Positions 27,602 through 35,403 of a stretch of 64,000 nt of DNA are shown piece by piece; within the stretch, counting starts at the first letter, position 1, and every line of letters begins with the position of its first letter. This DNA is from DAHUZL01 sp035533215 (GTDB taxonomy: Bacteria > Chloroflexota > Dormibacteria > Aeolococcales > Bog-877): NCBI GenBank assembly GCA_035533215.1, contig DATLUG010000005.1, forward strand, positions 62,001 to 126,000, given 5' to 3'. The position numbers and the translations under genes are program-made. The notes below the pieces were generated by a model, which was not told the DNA's origin, made no database searches, and was given only the letters and a program-made list of their open reading frames with translations.

Positions 27602-27642
27602 CCCCCGCACCCCCTCGGTCGGCCGCCGTCGCTGCCTGATGA

Positions 27643-27658
27643 CTGCAATCGCTTGCAG
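27643..27658 (-). promoter_or_regulatory. LacI-family operator palindrome
   Basis: The 16-bp sequence reads CTGCAAGCGATTGCAG on the minus strand: perfect six-base arms (CTGCAA, TTGCAG) around GCGA. The centre resembles the CG-centred operators of LacI-type repressors. It lies just downstream of the -10, over the transcription start, between the dehydrogenase gene and the LacI gene. Confidence 0.75.
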
Positions 27659-27661
27659 CCC

Positions 27662-27690
27662 ACCTTAGCCGCCGTGCGTCGGGCTGTCAA
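27662..27690 (-). promoter_or_regulatory. Sigma-70-type promoter of the dehydrogenase/transport operon
   Basis: On the minus strand a perfect -35 TTGACA (27685-27690) is separated by 17 nt from -10 TAAGGT (27662-27667). The operator palindrome follows 3 nt later, so repressor binding would block initiation or elongation. Confidence 0.75.
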
Positions 27691-27769
27691 GCGAGCACGC
27701 GTTCCCTGGAATGACGGGCCCCCGACCGCTCGGTCGGGCGGTCCAGGCACGCTCGGCCGACCGGCCGGC

Positions 27770-28981
27770 CTACCGGACTGCGTCAGCGCCGACGCGCCTC
27801 GACGGGGCGGCTCGAGCGAGAGGCGGGCGCGGCCCGGCCGTGCTCGACGGCGGCGCCGTCGAGCCTCTGACCACCAGCTCCGGGGAGAGGAACAGGGCGG
27901 TGACCGGGCCGCGTCGATTCGCGATCCGCTCCAGGACCAGGCGTGCCGCGGCCTCACCGAGGATGGCGTGCGGGATCCGCACCGAGGTGAGCGGCGGCCG
28001 CAGGCGGTCGATGAAGGGCATGTCGTTGAAGCCCACCACGGACACGTCGTCGGGGCAGCGGAGCCCGGCCGCCTCCAGGGCCGCATAGCAGCCGAGGGCC
28101 AGCAGGTCGTTGCCGGCGACGATGGCCGTGACCGGCCGACCCCGGGCGAGCAGGGCACGGCAGGCGCGCTGGCCCTCGTGCTCGGCGAAGGCGCGGGTCG
28201 GGAGTACCAGCTGCGGGTCCACCGCCAGCCCCACCGCCAGCATCCCGGCGCGGAAGCCCTGCTGCCGTCCGATGCCGGTCGAGACCGACTGGGGACCGGC
28301 GACGTGGCCGATGTGGCGATGGCCGAGCGCGGCTAGGTGGGCGACCGCCAGCCGCACCCCCAGCGCGTCGTCCACCGAGGCCGACGGGAAGGCGCGGTGC
28401 TCGGCCAGGCGATTGACCAGGACCACCGCCGTCTCGGCATCCGCGACGTCTCCCAGGAGCGGGTGGCGATGGCGGGCGGTGGCCAGGATGAACCCGTCGA
28501 CGTGGCGCGACCGCATCCCATCGAAGATGAGCCGCTCCCGTGCCGCGTCGTTGTCGGTGCTGCCGATCAGGGCCACGTACCCGTGCGCGGCCAGGTGGTC
28601 CTCGATGGCGCGGATGATCGGGGGGAAGAGGGGATTGGTGAGGTCTGGGATCAGCACCCCGATGGTGTAGGACCGCCGGGTCTTGAGGCTGCGAGCGGCC
28701 GGGTTGGGGCGATAGACCAGCCGGCGGGCCGCCTCCACGACTCGCTCCGCGGTGGCAGCGTTGACCAAGGCGCGGGTCTGCGGGTTGAGCGCGCGTGAGG
28801 CGGTGCCGGGGTGGACCCCGGCCAACCTGGCCACGTCGCGGAGCGTGACCTGTCCCGCGACGGTTGGGCCAGCCGGCCCAGGGAGGCTCCGGGTGCGAAC
28901 GCCCTCCGCCGCTCCCAGGCCCGCGTCGGGCGTTGGGGTCGTCCGGCGACGAGCGCCTCTCGGCCCCGCCCCGGCGCTCAT
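27770..28981 (-). CDS. LacI-family transcriptional regulator
   Basis: The helix-turn-helix reads VTLRDVARLAGVHPGTASRAL and is followed by the hinge VVEAARRLVYRPNPAAR and a periplasmic-binding-like effector domain (IGVLIPDLTNPLFP, FDGMRSRHVDGFI, VVGFNDMPFIDRLRPPLTSV). A 40-residue Pro/Arg-rich extension precedes the HTH. ATG 28981 (403 residues) is used, but GTG 29077 is also open and neither has a clear ribosome site. A LacI-type palindrome stands about 110 nt beyond its 3' end, over the next operon's promoter, which it probably represses. The ligand is likely a substrate of that operon. Confidence 0.85.
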   Translation of the reverse strand: MSAGAGPRGARRRTTPTPDAGLGAAEGVRTRSLPGPAGPTVAGQVTLRDVARLAGVHPGTASRALNPQTRALVNAATAERVVEAARRLVYRPNPAARSLKTRRSYTIGVLIPDLTNPLFPPIIRAIEDHLAAHGYVALIGSTDNDAARERLIFDGMRSRHVDGFILATARHRHPLLGDVADAETAVVLVNRLAEHRAFPSASVDDALGVRLAVAHLAALGHRHIGHVAGPQSVSTGIGRQQGFRAGMLAVGLAVDPQLVLPTRAFAEHEGQRACRALLARGRPVTAIVAGNDLLALGCYAALEAAGLRCPDDVSVVGFNDMPFIDRLRPPLTSVRIPHAILGEAAARLVLERIANRRGPVTALFLSPELVVRGSTAPPSSTAGPRPPLARAAPSRRVGADAVR

Positions 28982-29145
28982 GGGAGGATCGGCGGCCGGG
29001 GCGTCGGTGGCGGGGGTCCCCGCCGCCACGCAGGGCAAGTCCGACCGATCGGCGGGCGCACGCCGTGATTGTCCCACGCAGCCGGCGGGCCGCAGACGGT
29101 TGCGTGGGATCGCGGAGCGGAGGCGGCTCGGTCCCGCGCTATCCC

Positions 29146-30357
29146 CTACGGGTGGTCCAACGCGGCGTGCCCCGGCTCGAGCAGGAGCGCCGGCTCCTCC
29201 AGGAGCTCAACCACCTCGGCCAGGAAGGCCGCCCCCTGGGCCCCGTCGAGGACCCGGTGGTCGCAGCTGAGGGTCAGCGACAGCGTCGGCTCGACCCGGG
29301 GCTGGCCCGCCACCGCCACCACCGTCTCGCGGACGCGGCCCACCGCGAGGATGGCGCTCTGCCGCTCGGGCAGCACCGCCCCGAAGCGGTCCACGCCCTG
29401 GGGGCCGAGGTTGCTGACCGTGAAGGCAGCGCCCTCCAGGTCCTGGGCGTGGAGCCGCCCGCTCCGCGCCCGCTCGATCACCGTCTGGCGGGCCGCCACC
29501 AGCTGGGCCAGGTCGAGGTCGCCAGCGTCCCGCACCACGACCACGAGCAGACCGCGGTGGGTGGCCACCGCCAGGCCCAGATGGCCATCACGGTTGCGCC
29601 TCACCCTGCCCGCCTCCCAGTGGTCGCGGAGGGCGGGGTGGGACCGGAGGGCGGCGGCGCAGGTGCGCAGGAGGAGGTCGGTCACCGTCACCGGCAGCCC
29701 CGTCCTGCGGCGCAGCGCGGTCTGCCATTCGACCAGCCGGCGCGCGCGCACGTCGCGGGCGAGGAAGAAGTGGGGGGTCGTCGCCCAGACCCGGGCGGTG
29801 TGCTCCGCCATCCGGCGGCGCAGCGGGCTGATCTCGGGCCCGGCACCGGCCCCGCGAGCGAGGTCGGCAGCGACCCGGGCGCCGTCGGGGCCCGAACCCT
29901 CCAGCCGGGCGAGGTCCACCCCCCGCTCCGCCGCCAGCCGGCGCGCTCGCGGGGAGGCTGCAACCCTCGCGCCGCTGCCTCTGCCGGGCCCACTGGCCCC
30001 GGCGGCAGGCGCCGGCCCCGGAAGGGTCGCGGCCGCCTCGCCGGCGGCGGACGCGGGGCCCCCCGCGTGCGCTCCGACCGAGGCCCCCACGGGAGACCCG
30101 GCGGCCGGGACCGCCTCCCCAGGTGCCAGGATCCAGGCCAGCCGAGCCCCGACCGGCACCTCCTCGTCGGGGCCGACCAGCACCCCGGCGATCACACCTG
30201 AGGCCGGGGCCTCGATCTCCACCCGGGTCTTGTCGGTCTCGACCTCCATCAGCGGATCGCCGGCCGCGACCGAGGCCCCCTCGGGCCGGAGCCAGGCGAC
30301 CAGACGGCCCGTGGCCTGGGCCATGCCCAGGGCCGGCATGATGACCTCGGTCGCCAC
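29146..30357 (-). CDS. 2-oxoacid dehydrogenase E2 (dihydrolipoamide acyltransferase)
   Basis: 403 residues with three domains in order. The N-terminal lipoyl domain has VETDKTRVEIEAP, with lipoyl-lysine at about 43. A peripheral-subunit-binding domain (SPRARRLAAERGVDLARL) follows a Gly/Ala/Pro linker, and then the catalytic acyltransferase domain, ending with LSCDHRVLDGA (His about 367). It moves the acyl group from lipoamide to CoA in the complex. GTG 30357 begins directly before the lipoyl motif. The gene is the last of the FadR-E1alpha-E1beta-M24-E2 operon. Confidence 0.93.
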   Translation of the reverse strand: MATEVIMPALGMAQATGRLVAWLRPEGASVAAGDPLMEVETDKTRVEIEAPASGVIAGVLVGPDEEVPVGARLAWILAPGEAVPAAGSPVGASVGAHAGGPASAAGEAAATLPGPAPAAGASGPGRGSGARVAASPRARRLAAERGVDLARLEGSGPDGARVAADLARGAGAGPEISPLRRRMAEHTARVWATTPHFFLARDVRARRLVEWQTALRRRTGLPVTVTDLLLRTCAAALRSHPALRDHWEAGRVRRNRDGHLGLAVATHRGLLVVVVRDAGDLDLAQLVAARQTVIERARSGRLHAQDLEGAAFTVSNLGPQGVDRFGAVLPERQSAILAVGRVRETVVAVAGQPRVEPTLSLTLSCDHRVLDGAQGAAFLAEVVELLEEPALLLEPGHAALDHP

Positions 30358-30371
30358 CGCCCCGGCCCCGG

Positions 30372-31727
30372 TCAGGCGCCCGGGACGGGGAGCGCGCCCC
30401 GCGCGACCGCGGCGAGGTCGTTGGACCCCCGCCGGTTGCGGTGCGACTCCACCTCCCGGATCGCGGGCAGCGGGCCGCCGACCGCGTGGTAGCGCTGGCC
30501 GGCGACCAGCAGCTCCTCGGCCGGGAAGCGGGTGATGACCTCGCAGCCGTCCTTCGTCACCACCAGCTCCTCCTCCAGCCTGGCCGCGGTCCACCCGTCG
30601 GTGGAGGGCCAGAAGGTCTCCAGCGCGAACACCATCCCCTCCTCGATCACCTCGGGGTGGTCGTCGGAGACCAGGTGGCTGAAGATCGGCTTCTCCCAGA
30701 TCGAGAGACCGACGCCGTGGCCGAACTGGAGCCCGAAGGCCGCCTCCTCGCCCGCGAAGCCGAAGGCCTCGGCTCGCGGCCACACCCGGACCACATCCCG
30801 GGTGGTGGCGCCGGGGCGGACCTCGGCGATGGCGGCGTCGAGCAGCTCGCGACAGACCCGGTAGGCGCCCACCAGGGCCGGGCTCGCCGACCCCACCGCG
30901 AAGGTGCGGTAGTAGCAGGTGCGGTAGCCGTTGACGCTGTGGAGGATGTCGAAGTAGGCGGCGTCGCCGGGGCGCAGGATGCGGTCCGAGTAGACGTGCG
31001 GGTGGGGGCTGGCGCGCTCGCCGGAGATCGCGTTCACCCCCTCGACGTGCTCGGAGCCGAGGTCGTACAGCACCTTGGCGACCAGGCCCACGCACTCGTT
31101 CTCGCGGATCCCCGGGCGCAGCTCCGGATAGAGCCGGTCATAGGCGGCGTCCACCATCGCGCAGGCGGTGCTGAGCAGGCTGATCTCGTCCGCGGTCTTG
31201 ATCATCCGCGCCCGCTGGAGCACCTGCTGGCCGTCCACGACGGTGAGGCCCTCCGCCTGCAGCGCGAGGAGGATCGGCATCTCGACGACGTCGACCCCGA
31301 GCGGCTCGCGGTGGAGGCCCCACCCCTCCAGCTCCGCCCGCACCTTGCGCGCCACCTCCTCGGCGCGGCCGGCGGCGGGGTCGAAGCCGCCGCGCATGGT
31401 GGCGATCCCCGCCCGCGACCGCTCCGGACCGAGCCAGGGGCAGAAGAGCTGATGGTGGCGGGCGGCCGACCCGAAGTCCCAGACGATCGGGTCCTGACCG
31501 CGCCCCAGCAAGGAGAAGCGGGTCAGCTTGTCGATCGCCCAGGTGCCGATGTGAGTGGCGGTGAGATAGCGGGTGTTGCTCATGTCGAAGCACAGCACCG
31601 CCCCCAGCTCCGAGGCGTCGAGGGCGGCACGGGCACGGTGGAGACGGTCCCGCCGGAGCCGGTCGTAGTCGACCCGGGCCTCCCAGTCGACCGCATTGAG
31701 CCCGTAGGTCCGGGTCAGTTGGCTCAT
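30372..31727 (-). CDS. M24 family peptidase homologue (aminopeptidase P/creatinase fold)
   Basis: 451 residues, pita-bread fold. Metal-ligand equivalents can be traced: Asp260 in AAYFDIL, then position 271, which is Cys (GYRTCYYRTF) instead of the usual Asp. His337 is in QFGHGVGLS, Glu370 in VFALETFW and Glu386 in RLEEELVV. One changed ligand suggests altered metal use or a hydrolase/creatinase-like role rather than a true X-Pro peptidase. It overlaps the E1beta gene by 4 nt (ATGA), so it belongs to the 2-oxoacid dehydrogenase operon and is placed between E1beta and E2. The frame is open further upstream, but that is shadow sequence. Confidence 0.82.
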   Translation of the reverse strand: MSQLTRTYGLNAVDWEARVDYDRLRRDRLHRARAALDASELGAVLCFDMSNTRYLTATHIGTWAIDKLTRFSLLGRGQDPIVWDFGSAARHHQLFCPWLGPERSRAGIATMRGGFDPAAGRAEEVARKVRAELEGWGLHREPLGVDVVEMPILLALQAEGLTVVDGQQVLQRARMIKTADEISLLSTACAMVDAAYDRLYPELRPGIRENECVGLVAKVLYDLGSEHVEGVNAISGERASPHPHVYSDRILRPGDAAYFDILHSVNGYRTCYYRTFAVGSASPALVGAYRVCRELLDAAIAEVRPGATTRDVVRVWPRAEAFGFAGEEAAFGLQFGHGVGLSIWEKPIFSHLVSDDHPEVIEEGMVFALETFWPSTDGWTAARLEEELVVTKDGCEVITRFPAEELLVAGQRYHAVGGPLPAIREVESHRNRRGSNDLAAVARGALPVPGA

Positions 31728-32761
31728 TCCTCTCCTTGGTCCCGGCCCGCTGCCGGGCCGCACAGCTCGCGCACCGCCGTCGCCACCTGCTCCGCGGTCG
31801 GCACGGTGCAGTCCTCCAGCACCGGCGAGAACGGCACCGGGACGTCGAGCGCGCCGAGGCGGCGGACCGGGGCGTCCAGGTGGTAGAAGGCGCCCTCGGC
31901 GATGGTGGCGGCGATCTCCGCCCCCACCCCGTAGCTCCGATGCCCCTCGTCGACCACCAGGGCGCGGGTGGTGCGCCGCGCCGAGGCCACCAGCGTCTCC
32001 CGGTCGAGCGGCACGGTGGTCCTGGGATCGATCACCTCGCACTCGATCCCCTCGCCGTGGAGCGTCTCCGCGGCGCTGAGCGCCACCAGCACCATGCTGC
32101 TGGTGGCGACCACGGTGACGTCGCGCCCGGGCCGCTTGACGTCCGCCACCCCGAAGGGGATCGGATAGGGATCCTCGGGGACCGGCCCGCGCTGCTGGTA
32201 GTTCAGCTTGTCCTCGAAGACGACCACCGGGCTGTCGTCGCGGATCGCCGACGCCCACAGCCCCTTGGCGTCGTAAGGGGTGCTGGGCAGCGCCACCTTG
32301 AGACCGGGGACGTGGCTCACCCAGGCGTGCAGGCTCTGGCTGTGCTGGGCGGCGGAGCGGCGGGTCGCTCCCAGGGTGGTGCGCACCACCATGGGCACCC
32401 GGAGCCGGCCCCCCGACATGTAGTGCACCTTGGCCGCCTGGTTGGCGAGCTGGTCCATCACCAGCCCGAGGAAGTCCCCGAACATGATGTCCACCACCGG
32501 CCGGCAGCCGGTCATCGCCATCCCCACCCCGATGCCGGTGAAGCCGGCCTCCGAGATGGGGGTGTCGATCACCCGCTCGGTGCCGAACTCCTCCACCAGC
32601 CCCGAGAGCACCTTGAACGGGGTGCCCGCCTCGGCCACGTCCTCGCCCAGGATGACGACGGTGGGATCGCGCCGCATCTCCTGTGCCATCGCCTCGCGAA
32701 TCGCCTCCGCCATGGTCAGGACGCGCGCGCCCGGCGGCGGGAGCGGCCGCGGCTCAGGCAT
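31724..32761 (-). CDS. 2-oxoacid dehydrogenase E1 beta subunit
   Basis: 345 residues of the transketolase-pyrimidine/C-terminal-domain type. The E1beta signature includes LTMAEAIREAMAQEM, ILGEDVAEAGTPFKV, TPISEAGFTGIGVGMA and VIDPRTTVPLD. It pairs with E1alpha for thiamine-diphosphate-dependent decarboxylation of a pyruvate-like or branched-chain keto acid. The start lies 8 nt inside the E1alpha end; its stop overlaps the M24 gene (ATGA). Confidence 0.94.
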   Translation of the reverse strand: MPEPRPLPPPGARVLTMAEAIREAMAQEMRRDPTVVILGEDVAEAGTPFKVLSGLVEEFGTERVIDTPISEAGFTGIGVGMAMTGCRPVVDIMFGDFLGLVMDQLANQAAKVHYMSGGRLRVPMVVRTTLGATRRSAAQHSQSLHAWVSHVPGLKVALPSTPYDAKGLWASAIRDDSPVVVFEDKLNYQQRGPVPEDPYPIPFGVADVKRPGRDVTVVATSSMVLVALSAAETLHGEGIECEVIDPRTTVPLDRETLVASARRTTRALVVDEGHRSYGVGAEIAATIAEGAFYHLDAPVRRLGALDVPVPFSPVLEDCTVPTAEQVATAVRELCGPAAGRDQGEE

Positions 32762-33767
32762 AGACGTCGGTGGTGACGGTGGCGGGGTCAGGGTAGGGCG
32801 CGGCCAGCGCGAACGCCACCGCCTCGTCGATGGCGACCGCGGCCTCGGTGTCGAGGCGGTCGAGGGCGGCCACGTCAGCGTGGCCCTCCGCCACCAGCCA
32901 GGCGCGGGCGAGCGTCAGGGGGTCGCGCTCCTCGCGCCAGAAGCGCTCCTCCTCGCGGGGACGGTAGTAGGCACGGTCGACGTCGCCGACGTGGTGGCCG
33001 AGGAAGCGGTAGGTGGCGCACCACAGGAAGCTGGGACCATCGCCGGCGCGCGCGCGCGCCACCGCCGCGCGGGTGGCGGCGGCCACCTGGCGCAGGTCCT
33101 GTCCGTCCACCTCGGTGACCGGGATCCCGAAGGCCCGGGGACGATCGGTCGCCATCCCCGCCACGGTCTCGCGGGCAGCCGTGTACTCCCCGTAGAGGTT
33201 GTTCTCGCACACGTACACCACCGGCAGCCGCCAGAGCGCGGCCATGTTCATCACCTCGTAGAGGAGCCCCTGGCCGAGCGCCCCGTCGCCGAAGAAGCAG
33301 ACCGCGACCTGGTCGGTGCGACGCAGCCGGCTGGAGAGCGCGGCCCCGGTGGCGATCCCCAGCGAGCCGCCCACGATCGCGTTGGCTCCGAGGTTGCCCC
33401 GCTCGGGGTCGGCGATGTGCATCGATCCGCCCTTGCCGCCACAGGTGCCGCCGGCCTTGCCCAACAGCTCGCAGAACATGCGGGGGATCGCGGCCCCCTT
33501 GGCGAGACAGTGGCCGTGACCGCGATGGGTGCTGGTGATGAAGTCCTGGTCGCGCAGCTCGAGGCACACCCCCGCCGCCACCGCCTCCTCGCCGCTGGAG
33601 AGATGGGCGAGGCCGGGCATGAGCCCGCGCCGGTAGAGGTCGTCGGCCTGGGCCTCGAAGAGGCGGATCCGGCGCATCACCCCATACGCCCCAAGCCAGT
33701 CCGGCTCCGCCGGACGGGCCGCGCGACGGCGTACCAGCGGCGACGACCGGCGGTCCCTCGCCGTCAA
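32754..33767 (-). CDS. 2-oxoacid dehydrogenase E1 alpha subunit
   Basis: 337 residues. The thiamine-diphosphate motif is complete: GDG at residues 160-162 and NN at 189-190, 26 residues apart, inside FFGDGALGQG and YVCENNLYG. Also seen are STHRGHGHCLAKG and GKGGSMHI, as in pyruvate or branched-chain E1alpha. The TTG start at 33767 overlaps the FadR-type regulator stop by 4 nt (TTGA), and the ORF upstream of it is non-protein-like. It catalyses the first oxidative-decarboxylation step; substrate unknown. Confidence 0.92.
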   Translation of the reverse strand: MTARDRRSSPLVRRRAARPAEPDWLGAYGVMRRIRLFEAQADDLYRRGLMPGLAHLSSGEEAVAAGVCLELRDQDFITSTHRGHGHCLAKGAAIPRMFCELLGKAGGTCGGKGGSMHIADPERGNLGANAIVGGSLGIATGAALSSRLRRTDQVAVCFFGDGALGQGLLYEVMNMAALWRLPVVYVCENNLYGEYTAARETVAGMATDRPRAFGIPVTEVDGQDLRQVAAATRAAVARARAGDGPSFLWCATYRFLGHHVGDVDRAYYRPREEERFWREERDPLTLARAWLVAEGHADVAALDRLDTEAAVAIDEAVAFALAAPYPDPATVTTDVYA

Positions 33768-34537
33768 CGTGGGACCCTGGGGTTCCCCGGATCGGGGCCG
33801 TCGGCGCCTCCGACCGCGACCCCCCGGACGTCGAGCTCCACCCGGCTGAGGTGCTCGCGCATGCGGGCACGGGCGCGGTCCGGGTCCCCGTCCGCCACCG
33901 CGCGCAGGATCGCCCGATGCTGGTCCAGGGCCCGCTCCGGGCTGCCCGGGATCGCATAGGCGACCACCAACGCCAGCGCCACCGCGTCCCGCAGGGCGTC
34001 CATCAGCTGGGCCGCGAGCCGGTTGTGGGTGGCGCCGGCGAGGGCCAGGTGGAAGCCGAGGTCGCCGCCGCGAAAGCGCTCCGACGATCCCATCCCCGCC
34101 GCCATCTCGGTGATGGCGGCGGCGAGGGCGGCGAGGTCGGCGGCGGTGCGTCGCTGCGCCGCCAGCCCACAGGTCTCCACCTCCAGGATCCGCCGCACCT
34201 CGAACAGCTCGGAGAGCTGGACGGCGTCGAGGCTGACCAGGAGGCGCAGGCTGCGGCGCAGGGGGTTGCCGGAGTCGGCGATGACGAACCCACCCCGTCC
34301 GGTCCCGAGGAGGAGCCCGCGCGACTCCAGCACCCGGAGCGCTTCGCGGACCGACGACCGCCCGACCCCGTACGCCCGCGTCAGCTCCCGCTCCGGCGGC
34401 AGCGCCTGACCGGGACGCAGGCGTCCCTCGGTGACGGCCAGCGCCAGGTCCTCGGCGATCTGGTCGTAGGCGTTGCGGCGGGTGAGGGGGAGGACGGGCA
34501 GGTCCGGCGGCGCCGCCGACGGGGGCGACCCCAGCAC
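33764..34537 (-). CDS. GntR/FadR-family transcriptional regulator
   Basis: 257 residues. The winged helix-turn-helix (NAYDQIAEDLALAVTEG, LPPERELTRAYGVGRSSVREALRVLESRGLL) is followed by a FadR-C-type helical ligand domain with a DLGFHLALAGATHN histidine region and ALDQHRAILRAVADGD. This domain usually binds small organic acids through a metal. GTG 34537 is the only usable start close to the HTH. It is the first gene of the E1-M24-E2 operon, probably autoregulated through the nearby palindrome. Confidence 0.88.
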   Translation of the reverse strand: MLGSPPSAAPPDLPVLPLTRRNAYDQIAEDLALAVTEGRLRPGQALPPERELTRAYGVGRSSVREALRVLESRGLLLGTGRGGFVIADSGNPLRRSLRLLVSLDAVQLSELFEVRRILEVETCGLAAQRRTAADLAALAAAITEMAAGMGSSERFRGGDLGFHLALAGATHNRLAAQLMDALRDAVALALVVAYAIPGSPERALDQHRAILRAVADGDPDRARARMREHLSRVELDVRGVAVGGADGPDPGNPRVPR

Positions 34538-34554
34538 CGGCAGCTGGTCTGCGT

Positions 34555-34569
34555 GTCTGATGATCGGAC
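34555..34569. promoter_or_regulatory. Candidate FadR/GntR operator
   Basis: A 15-bp imperfect inverted repeat, GTCTGAT-G-ATCGGAC (one mismatch in seven), lies 18 nt upstream of GTG 34537. Shape and position fit an autoregulatory site of the GntR/FadR regulator; the match to a specific published site was not made. Confidence 0.5.
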
Positions 34570-34706
34570 GAGTGTGGCACCGCCGGACGCGAGGGTCAAG
34601 GGTGGGGACAAGGCTGGAGGGCGACGTCCACCGCGGCCAGCCCCGCTCGGCGATCGGACCCCGCGGCGATCGCGCTCCGACGGCGGGGGGTCGTGCCCCC
34701 TGCCCA

Positions 34707-35339
34707 TCACCAGCCCCGCGCGATCCACTCCCCGAGGTGGGGGCGCTCGACCCCGATCGTGGTCTGCTCCCCGTGCCCCGGATGCACCACCGTGTCGTCG
34801 GGCAGGGTGAAGAGCCGCTCACCCACGCTGGCGATGATGGTCGGGAAGTCACCGAGCGGCGGGCGGGTGGCACCGGGACCTCCCGGGAAGAGGGTGTCGC
34901 CGCTGAAGAGGTGGCCGGGGAGGTAAAGGCAGATGCTTCCCGGGGTGTGCCCCGGGGTGTGGAGCACGGTCAGGGTGACGCTGCCGAACTCGACCGCCCC
35001 GCCATCCTCCAGCCCGTCCGCGAGCGGAGGCGGCGGCAGCATGCCGGCATCGGCGGCGTGGACCCGCGCCACCGCGCCGGGGTGGGCGGCGCGCACCGCC
35101 GCGAGCGCCTGCCAGTGGTCGGGATGGCCGTGGGTGGTCAGGATCGCCACCAGGTGGACGTCGGTGAGGGCGGCCAGGATTCGCTCCGGCTGGTCGGCGG
35201 CGTCGATGAGGACCGCGTCGCCGGTCTGTGGACAGGCGACGACGTAGACGTTGTTGCGGTAGGGACCGACGGTCAGCCGGCGGATCCGGACCGCGCCGCC
35301 GACGTCCCAGCTCGGCGCCTCCGGAGCCATCTCTCCCAC
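34707..35339 (-). CDS. MBL-fold metallo-hydrolase (glyoxalase II-like)
   Basis: 210 residues. The metal-binding motif THGHPDH, the later LHTPGHTPGS, FSGDTLFPGG and HPGHGEQT form the full set of MBL zinc ligands of glyoxalase-II/hydroxyacylglutathione-hydrolase-like enzymes. The start is uncertain: GTG 35339 has TACGGT 7 nt upstream and was chosen. GTG 35345 and ATG 35330 are alternatives. It is not tied to an operon and may be a thioesterase of unknown substrate. Confidence 0.88.
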   Translation of the reverse strand: MGEMAPEAPSWDVGGAVRIRRLTVGPYRNNVYVVACPQTGDAVLIDAADQPERILAALTDVHLVAILTTHGHPDHWQALAAVRAAHPGAVARVHAADAGMLPPPPLADGLEDGGAVEFGSVTLTVLHTPGHTPGSICLYLPGHLFSGDTLFPGGPGATRPPLGDFPTIIASVGERLFTLPDDTVVHPGHGEQTTIGVERPHLGEWIARGW

Positions 35340-35346
35340 GGGCACG

Positions 35347-35352
35347 ACCGTA
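35347..35352 (-). promoter_or_regulatory. -10 box (TACGGT on minus strand), leaderless promoter
   Basis: TACGGT with 7 nt before GTG 35339 of the MBL gene. The same geometry as other leaderless starts here. Confidence 0.4.
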
Positions 35353-35403
35353 CCGGATTCGGCCCCCGCCGGGGCGGCCCGGCCTCCCCAGGGTGGCCCC
35401 GCC

